The notes beneath the pieces were generated by a model. That model did no database searches. It was not told the DNA's origin and worked only from the letters and a program-made list of their open reading frames with translations. From Pseudomonas sp. Irchel 3H7 (GTDB taxonomy: Bacteria; Pseudomonadota; Gammaproteobacteria; Pseudomonadales; Pseudomonadaceae): a stretch of DNA of 64,000 nucleotides. The stretch lies in NCBI RefSeq assembly GCF_900187605.1, contig NZ_FYEA01000002.1, positions 62,001-126,000 on the forward strand. Direction: 5' to 3'. Position numbers and translations under genes: made by a program. This document shows, one piece after another, positions 58,892-64,000 of this stretch (positions are counted from its first letter, which is position 1; each line of letters starts with the position of its first letter).

Positions 58892-59992
58892 TTACTGGGC
58901 AGAAGCGCTCCATTCAGCCAGGGTCGGGTAGTCGATGTAGCCTTCCGCGCCGCCGCCATACAGGGTGGCTGGGTTGAAACCGGCCAACGGCGCACCGGCC
59001 GCCAGGCGCTCGACCAGATCGGGATTGCCAATGAACGGGCGACCGAAGGCGATCAGATCGGTGTGGTCCTCGGCAATCCGCGCGTTTGCCAGGTCGAGGT
59101 CGTAGCCGTTGTTGGCGATGTAGGTGTTTTTGAAACGCTGGCGCAGAGCGCCGAAATCGAACGGCGCGACATCGCGCGGCCCGCCGGTTGCGCCTTCGAC
59201 CACGTGCAGATAAACGATGCCCAGCGCATCGAGTTGCTCGACGATGTAATCGAATTGCCCTTGCGGATCGCTGCTCGAAACACCGTTGGCCGGCGACACC
59301 GGCGAGAGGCGAATACCGGTGCGATTTGCGCCAATCTCGGCGACGACTGCTGCCGTCACTTCCAGCAACAAGCGCGCACGATTTTCAATTGAGCCGCCGT
59401 AGGCATCGGTGCGCACGTTGGCGCCATCCTTGATGAATTGATCGAGCAAATAGCCGTTGGCGCCGTGGATTTCCACACCATCAAACCCAGCGGCGATAGC
59501 GTTGACCGCTGCCTGGCGGAAATCGTTGACGATCCCCGGGAGTTCGCTGATGTCCAGTGCTCGCGGCGCGGAAACGTCTTCAAAGCGGTTGTTGACGAAC
59601 ACTTTGGTCGCCGGGCGTATCGCGGAGGGCGCTACAGGTGCGGCGCCGTTTTCTTGAAGATCAACGTGTGAAACACGACCGACATGCCACAGTTGCAGAA
59701 AGATCTTCGCGCCTTTTTCGTGCACCGCAGCGGTCACCTTGCGCCAGCCATCGATCTGCGCCTGTGTGTAAATCCCCGGGGTGTCCTGATAGCCCTGGCC
59801 TTGTCGGGAGATCTGCGTCGCTTCAGAAATCAGCAGGCCAGCGGAGGCGCGCTGGCTGTAATAGGTGGCTGCGAACTTACTGGGCACAAAGCCTTCGCCC
59901 GCTCGATTGCGGGTCAGCGGCGCGAGAACAATTCGATTCGCCAGTGTCAGGGAGCCAAGCGTGTACGGCGTGAACAGATTTTGATCGGTCAT
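58892..59992 (-). CDS. Old yellow enzyme family flavin oxidoreductase (alkene reductase), second copy
   Basis: 366 aa. The intact active-site pair is in EIHGANGYLLDQF, with YGGSIENRARL and the FMN phosphate site IAFGRPFIGNPDL. Compared with the paralogue at 40866 it has the canonical HGAN motif. It would reduce enones, nitro-compounds or maleimides. It is the first gene of the OYE-SDR-(relic)-MDR series and divergent from a TetR-type gene that starts 142 bases away. No copy of the NemR-like operator is visible here, so it is probably under separate control. Confidence 0.92.
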   Translation of the reverse strand: MTDQNLFTPYTLGSLTLANRIVLAPLTRNRAGEGFVPSKFAATYYSQRASAGLLISEATQISRQGQGYQDTPGIYTQAQIDGWRKVTAAVHEKGAKIFLQLWHVGRVSHVDLQENGAAPVAPSAIRPATKVFVNNRFEDVSAPRALDISELPGIVNDFRQAAVNAIAAGFDGVEIHGANGYLLDQFIKDGANVRTDAYGGSIENRARLLLEVTAAVVAEIGANRTGIRLSPVSPANGVSSSDPQGQFDYIVEQLDALGIVYLHVVEGATGGPRDVAPFDFGALRQRFKNTYIANNGYDLDLANARIAEDHTDLIAFGRPFIGNPDLVERLAAGAPLAGFNPATLYGGGAEGYIDYPTLAEWSASAQ

Positions 59993-60048
59993 GGGGTTTG
60001 ATCCGTGCCTGTGAATGAGCAGCGATAATGTCTGTAATTAGGATGATG

Positions 60049-60078
60049 ATCGAAATCTAAACTGTCAACGATTTTGAT
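60049..60078. promoter_or_regulatory. Imperfect inverted repeat in the OYE/tetR divergent promoter
   Basis: ATCGAAATC (60049-60057) and GATTTTGAT (60070-60078) are inverted copies with one mismatch, centred between the divergent genes. This is a candidate TetR operator. Confidence 0.35.
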
Positions 60079-60133
60079 TATGGCCGACATCTATGTATCA
60101 TCGGCGCATGATTTTTCAGCGGAGGTATTGCAC

Positions 60134-60730
60134 GTGAGAGTCACCAAAGCCCAGGCGCAGGCAAACCGCGAGCACATCGTCGAGACCGCCTCGGTGCTGT
60201 TTCGTGAGCGAGGTTTTGACGGTGTCGGCGTCGCGGATCTCATGGCGGCGGCCGGATTCACCCACGGCGGTTTCTACAAACACTTTGGCTCGAAGGCCGA
60301 CCTGATGTCCGAAGCCTCGGCCAACAGCCTTGCGCGCTCGTTGGCCAGTGCCGAAATGGTCGATGTTCAAGGCTTCATCGACGCTTATGTGTCGAAAGAC
60401 CATCGGGACGGGCGGGGCAGTGGCTGCACCATGGCGGCGCTGTGCGGCGACGCCGCGCGCCAGTCTGACGACGTGAAAAAGGCGTTTGCCGACGGCATCG
60501 AGCGCACGCTGCAGACGCTCGGTGACAAGTACCCGACAGGGCCAGACGCGGCGCCTGACGCGGGGCGAGTGAAAATGATCGACATGCTGGCGCGGGCGGT
60601 GGGCGCGATTGTTCTGTCGCGTGCCTGCCCGGATGACTCAGCGCTGGCCGATGAAATACTTGCGGTATGCCACGCTGAAATGACCGCGTCATTGCTGATA
60701 TCTGCCGACAGTGCAGAAGTGGCTGGTTGA
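60134..60730 (+). CDS. TetR family regulator
   Basis: 198 aa from GTG 60134, chosen because GGAGG (60121-60125) lies exactly 8 bases upstream; the longer frame from 60074 lacks a site. The HTH reads RGFDGVGVADLMAAAGFTHGGFYKHFGSKADL. The C-terminal half contains GCTMAALCGDAARQ, a pattern common in TetR regulators beside OYE/SDR genes. It is probably the repressor of the divergent OYE-SDR-MDR series. Six bases after its stop begins the long direct repeat. Confidence 0.88.
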   Translation: MRVTKAQAQANREHIVETASVLFRERGFDGVGVADLMAAAGFTHGGFYKHFGSKADLMSEASANSLARSLASAEMVDVQGFIDAYVSKDHRDGRGSGCTMAALCGDAARQSDDVKKAFADGIERTLQTLGDKYPTGPDAAPDAGRVKMIDMLARAVGAIVLSRACPDDSALADEILAVCHAEMTASLLISADSAEVAG

Positions 60731-60735
60731 TCGGT

Positions 60736-61536
60736 ATTGTCCTTTTTGAGTTGACGGTGAAACGCTTTTCAGCCGATTTATCCCGTCCCTGTGCGTCAGT
60801 AATCTGTACCCAACTTGAACGCAACAACAACTTCAAAAACTCAAAAGGGACGCAGACCATGACCACTCCAACCTACAACCGCCTCAACAAAGACGACGCC
60901 ATCGTGTTGCTGGTCGACCACCAGACCGGTTTGATTTCTCTGGTGCAGGACTTCTCGCCCAACGAATTCAAGAACAACGTGCTGGCCCTGGCCGATCTGG
61001 CCAAATTCTTCGAACTGCCGACCATCCTCACCACCAGTTTCGAACAAGGCCCGAACGGCCCGCTGGTGCCGGAACTGAAAGAGATGTTCCCGGACGCGCC
61101 GTACATCGCTCGTCCAGGTCAGATCAACGCCTGGGACAACGAAGACTTCGTCAAAGCGATCAAAGCCACCGGGCGCAAGCAGATCATCATTGCCGGTGTA
61201 GTAACGGATGTCTGCGTAGCGTTCCCGACCTTGTCGGCGCTGGCGGAAGGGTTTGATGTGTTTGTGGTGACTGATGCGTCCGGCACCTTCAACACCACCG
61301 TGCAACAAGCCGCGTGGAGCCGCATGACTCAAGCCGGTGCGCAGATGATGAACTGGTTCTCGGTGGCCTGTGAGCTGCACCGCGACTGGCGCAACGACAT
61401 TGAAGGCTTGGGCAATCTGCTGTCGCAACGGATCCCGAACTATCGCAACCTGATGAACAGCTACTCGGCGCTGACCGCTCAACAGAAGTAAGCCGACGCG
61501 ATTCAAACGAAAGCCTGCCCTGAAAAGCAGGCTTTT
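60736..61536 (+). repeat. Long direct repeat, right copy (ycaC gene with leader and terminator)
   Basis: Same orientation and content as 32596-33393. The 110-base leader is nearly identical from GTTGACGGTGAAACGC, with a short divergent patch after TTTATCCC. The coding parts differ mainly at third positions. The boundary falls between the TetR stop and the repeat. Confidence 0.9.
60859..61491 (+). CDS. YcaC-like isochorismatase-family cysteine hydrolase, copy 2
   Basis: 210 aa. By eye it matches copy 1 (32718) apart from Lys instead of Arg at residue 49. Catalytic Asp 20 and the Cys in TDVCVAFPT are kept. The leader, AGGGA ribosome site and terminator are also shared, so both genes are likely expressed in the same way. 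Keeping two such similar genes 28 kb apart, with mostly synonymous differences, suggests purifying selection or ongoing conversion rather than a brand-new duplication. Confidence 0.9.
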   Translation: MTTPTYNRLNKDDAIVLLVDHQTGLISLVQDFSPNEFKNNVLALADLAKFFELPTILTTSFEQGPNGPLVPELKEMFPDAPYIARPGQINAWDNEDFVKAIKATGRKQIIIAGVVTDVCVAFPTLSALAEGFDVFVVTDASGTFNTTVQQAAWSRMTQAGAQMMNWFSVACELHRDWRNDIEGLGNLLSQRIPNYRNLMNSYSALTAQQK

Positions 61537-61537
61537 T
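61510..61537 (+). terminator. Intrinsic terminator after ycaC copy 2
   Basis: Stem AAAGCCTGC / GCAGGCTTT with an 8-base loop and a run of five T, 18 bases after the stop. It is the homologue of 33367-33393. Confidence 0.88.
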
Positions 61538-61573
61538 GTGTTTTCTGCCGCTGCACCTATCAGAACGGCGTTT

Positions 61574-62812
61574 TTAGACGGTCGACGGCATCCCCTCCTT
61601 TTCGCCGACACGGCCTTTGAACGCCAGTGCGAAACACAGCAGAACCACCACCGAAAATCCTGCCGGGAACAGCCATATACTTCTCCAGTTGTGGCCGTTT
61701 TGCGCGGTGAAGTGGTCAGTGATCTGACCCGCCACCCAGAATCCGATCAGCATGCCCACACCGTAAGTGGCCAAGGTGATCAGGCCCTGAGCCGAGTTGC
61801 GGAAGCGCTCGGGCGCTTTGGCATCAGTGTAGATCTGCCCACAGACGAAGAAAAAGTCATAACACACGCCATGCAGTGCAATACCGATCAGCAGCATGAA
61901 CGCTTGGTCACCATTGTTACCGTAGGCGAACAACACATAGCGCAAGGCCCAGGCCAGCATCCCGACCAGTAAGGCAATCTTGATGCCGAAACGCTGGATG
62001 AACAGGGGTAGCAGAAGCATGAACAGCACTTCGGAGACCTGACCCAGAGCCATCTTCGCGGTGGGATTGGTGACACCGATTTCGGCCAGAAACGGATTGG
62101 CATTCTGGTAATAGAACGCCAGAGGAATGCAGATCAAGATGGATGCAAGAAAGAACACCAGATAGCTGCGATCCTTGAGCAAGCCCAATGCGTCCACACC
62201 CAGCATCTGCTTGATGCCTGGCGAATCGCCCGTCGACTTCAGCGGCGCCGTGTTCGGCAGGCTGAAACTGTAGAGGCCCAACACCAGCGAAGCCACGGCA
62301 GACATCAGGAACGTGTTGCGCAAACCGCCTGCAGCAATCGTCTGTTGAGCGTCCCAGGCAAAGCCGAAACTGATCACGATGCCAGCGACGATCCAGCCAA
62401 TGGTGCCCCATACGCGGATGCGGGAAAACTCCCGGGCCGGGTCTTTGATCTGTCGGAAGGCTACCGCGTTTACCAGGGCCAGCGTTGGCATGTAGACCAG
62501 CATGTAGGCCAGTACGTAGGGATAAAACGCACTGAAATCAGGTGCGCGATAAAGCTGAAAGAGCAGCACCGCGCCCAGCAGGTGCAACACCGCCAGAATG
62601 CGTTCGGCATTGAAAAATCGATCTGCAACAAGTCCAACGACAAACGGCGCAATGATCGCGCCCCACGACTGCGTGGAAAAAGCCATACCCACCTGGCCGC
62701 CGCTTGCTGCCAGTGTCGTGGTGAGAAAGGTGCCGAGGGTGACAAACCAGCCACCCCAGATAAAAAACTGCAGAAACATCATGACGCTGAGTCGCGCATT
62801 CATTACGTTCAT
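61574..62812 (-). CDS. MFS permease of the nucleoside:H+ symporter (NHS) type
   Basis: 412 aa from ATG 62812 (GGTGA 5-6 bases upstream); GTG 62821 is the frame start. Twelve membrane segments. The opening LSVMMFLQFFIWGGWFVTLG and the later FSRIRVWGTIGWIVAG are characteristic of NHS permeases (NupG/YegT group), which carry nucleosides or related sugars. It lies 42 bases downstream of a sugar-isomerase-like gene on the same strand. Together they look like uptake and first metabolism of a sugar or polyol derivative. Confidence 0.88.
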   Translation of the reverse strand: MNVMNARLSVMMFLQFFIWGGWFVTLGTFLTTTLAASGGQVGMAFSTQSWGAIIAPFVVGLVADRFFNAERILAVLHLLGAVLLFQLYRAPDFSAFYPYVLAYMLVYMPTLALVNAVAFRQIKDPAREFSRIRVWGTIGWIVAGIVISFGFAWDAQQTIAAGGLRNTFLMSAVASLVLGLYSFSLPNTAPLKSTGDSPGIKQMLGVDALGLLKDRSYLVFFLASILICIPLAFYYQNANPFLAEIGVTNPTAKMALGQVSEVLFMLLLPLFIQRFGIKIALLVGMLAWALRYVLFAYGNNGDQAFMLLIGIALHGVCYDFFFVCGQIYTDAKAPERFRNSAQGLITLATYGVGMLIGFWVAGQITDHFTAQNGHNWRSIWLFPAGFSVVVLLCFALAFKGRVGEKEGMPSTV

Positions 62813-62854
62813 TTCAATCACCGTATTATTTTTATGTCGGTAACAGCGTGGTAA

Positions 62855-63937
62855 TCAGGGTTCGCCAAGGCCCAGCAGACGCCGGTTGGATTGCTCGTCA
62901 GCGCTCACACTGGCGAAATCGTCGAATGCCTTGCGGGTTCGGGTGATCATGTGTAGTTCGATGAAGGCCGCCCCTTCGGCAGCGCCTTGTGCCGCGTCTT
63001 TCAAGCAGCATTCCCACTCCAGCACGGCCCAGCCGTTGAAGTCGTATTGGGTCAGTTTGCTGAAGATCGCCTTGAAGTCGATCTGGCCATCGCCCAGTGA
63101 ACGAAACCGACCCGGACGATCAACCCAACGCTGATAGCCGCCGTATACACCGGACCGAGCGCTGGCGTGGAACTCCGCGTCCTTGACGTGGAACATGCGG
63201 ATGCGCGCGTGGTAGCGATCGATGAAGCCCAGGTAGTCCATTTGCTGCAGCAACAGATGGCTCGGGTCATACAGAATTGCCGCGCGCGGATGATGATTTA
63301 CCGCTTCGAGGAATTGCTCGAAAGAGGCGCCATCGTGCAGGTCCTCGCCGGGGTGGATCTCGTAACAGAGGTCGACACCGGCCTCATCGAAGCACTCGAG
63401 GATCGGCAACCAGCGTTTCGCCAACTCGGCAAAGCCCTGTTCCACCAGACCGGCAGGACGTTGCGGCCACGGGTAGACGTACGGCCAGAGCAGGGCGCCG
63501 GAAAAGGTTGCGTGGGCGGTCAGCCCCAAGCGCTGACTGGCGCGCGCCGCCAGTTTCAACTGGTTGATCGCCCATTCGGTGCGTGCTTGCGGATTGCCAC
63601 GCAGCGCTGCCGGGGCGAAGTCATCGAAGAGTGAGTCGAACGCTGGATGCACCGCGACCAGTTGGCCCTGCAGGTGCGTCGACAGTTCGCTGATCACCAC
63701 GCCAGCCTTGGCGCATATGGCGATGAGTTCGTCGCAGTAATCCTGACTCTCGGCGGCGCGTTCCAGGTCGATGAAGCGCGTGCCGAGGGTCGGCAACTGA
63801 ATGGCTTTGTAGCCTTGAGAAGCTGCCCACTGGGCGATGTTGGCCAAGGTATCGAAAGGTGCTTCGTCGGCGATGAATTGGGCGAGAAAAATGCCTGGGC
63901 CGCGCATCCCGCTTGGGCGTTGTTGATTAACGTTCAT
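62855..63937 (-). CDS. Sugar phosphate isomerase/epimerase-like TIM barrel protein
   Basis: 360 aa from ATG 63937, preceded by GGAG 9 bases upstream; further in-frame ATGs reach 63991. Xylose-isomerase-like TIM barrel with metal-ligand candidates Glu in DLCYEIHPGED, Asp in ILYDPSHLLLQ, His/Asp in MFHVKDAEFH and Glu in AVLEWECCLKD. In many bacteria such proteins are encoded with Gfo/Idh/MocA oxidoreductases and an NHS permease for rare sugar or inositol breakdown. Here the permease follows and the partner oxidoreductase may lie beyond the window edge. Confidence 0.85.
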   Translation of the reverse strand: MNVNQQRPSGMRGPGIFLAQFIADEAPFDTLANIAQWAASQGYKAIQLPTLGTRFIDLERAAESQDYCDELIAICAKAGVVISELSTHLQGQLVAVHPAFDSLFDDFAPAALRGNPQARTEWAINQLKLAARASQRLGLTAHATFSGALLWPYVYPWPQRPAGLVEQGFAELAKRWLPILECFDEAGVDLCYEIHPGEDLHDGASFEQFLEAVNHHPRAAILYDPSHLLLQQMDYLGFIDRYHARIRMFHVKDAEFHASARSGVYGGYQRWVDRPGRFRSLGDGQIDFKAIFSKLTQYDFNGWAVLEWECCLKDAAQGAAEGAAFIELHMITRTRKAFDDFASVSADEQSNRRLLGLGEP

Positions 63938-64000
63938 TCGCGGTTGCTCCATTGGCAAGGTCAGGTATTGCAGTCCATTTGGCTTCGCCACAATGATTGG

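Noticed and set aside
32596..61536. An integrative element or prophage between the ycaC repeats
   Set aside because: No integrase, transposase, tRNA attachment site or phage gene is visible. The repeats are ordinary genes, so homologous recombination is the only mechanism supported.

Overview
The window is high-GC DNA from a fluorescent pseudomonad, most likely of the Pseudomonas fluorescens complex. The evidence is a cyclic-lipopeptide type NRPS locus with dual E/C condensation domains and tandem thioesterases, a MacAB exporter next to it, Pseudomonas-restricted DUF6124/DUF3077 genes, REPIN-type palindromes and abundant small regulatory families. No rRNA, tRNA, CRISPR array, phage or transposase gene is visible.

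Region 1 (1-32.4 kb) is a lipopeptide biosynthesis locus. The 3' part of one NRPS gene (three A domains in view: Leu, Leu, Ser) overlaps by four bases an 18-kb NRPS gene. The latter has five modules (Leu, a Gln-like code, two identical branched-chain aliphatic codes, a Glu-like code) and two terminal thioesterases. The pattern of dual E/C and LCL condensation domains gives ...D-Leu-D-Leu-D-Ser-L-Leu-D-Gln-L-X-L-X-L-Glu. This fits the C-terminal part of the 11-residue amphisin/arthrofactin/tensin family. macA and macB (export) follow, then a repeat-rich stretch with a candidate structured leader RNA, two small paralogous DUF genes, and a LuxR-type regulator on the opposite strand.

Region 2 (32.6-61.5 kb) is a gene-dense accessory segment bracketed by two nearly identical direct repeats of about 800 bp. 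Each repeat holds a ycaC-like cysteine hydrolase gene with its leader and terminator. Between them lie an MFS transporter, a diguanylate cyclase convergent and overlapping with a hybrid histidine kinase, an FeS-BCP type photolyase, and an electrophile-response group (old yellow enzyme, DJ-1/PfpI protein, NemR-like TetR) with three matching operator-like sites. Next come a WYL regulator with a quinone-reductase-like gene, a putative lipid-anchored carboxymuconolactone decarboxylase-like protein, an orphan molybdenum hydroxylase large subunit and a TonB-dependent siderophore receptor. A four-gene catabolic operon (MFS, FAH, SDR, 2-hydroxyacid dehydrogenase) with a divergent AraC regulator follows. 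The segment ends with a second oxidoreductase group (MDR, SDR, OYE, TetR) that contains an alpha/beta-hydrolase relic.

Region 3 (61.5-64 kb) has a nucleoside/sugar-type MFS permease and a sugar phosphate isomerase/epimerase-like TIM barrel on the minus strand, the downstream end of a carbohydrate operon that probably continues past the window.

All functional calls come from reading motifs and family resemblance by eye; no database search was run.
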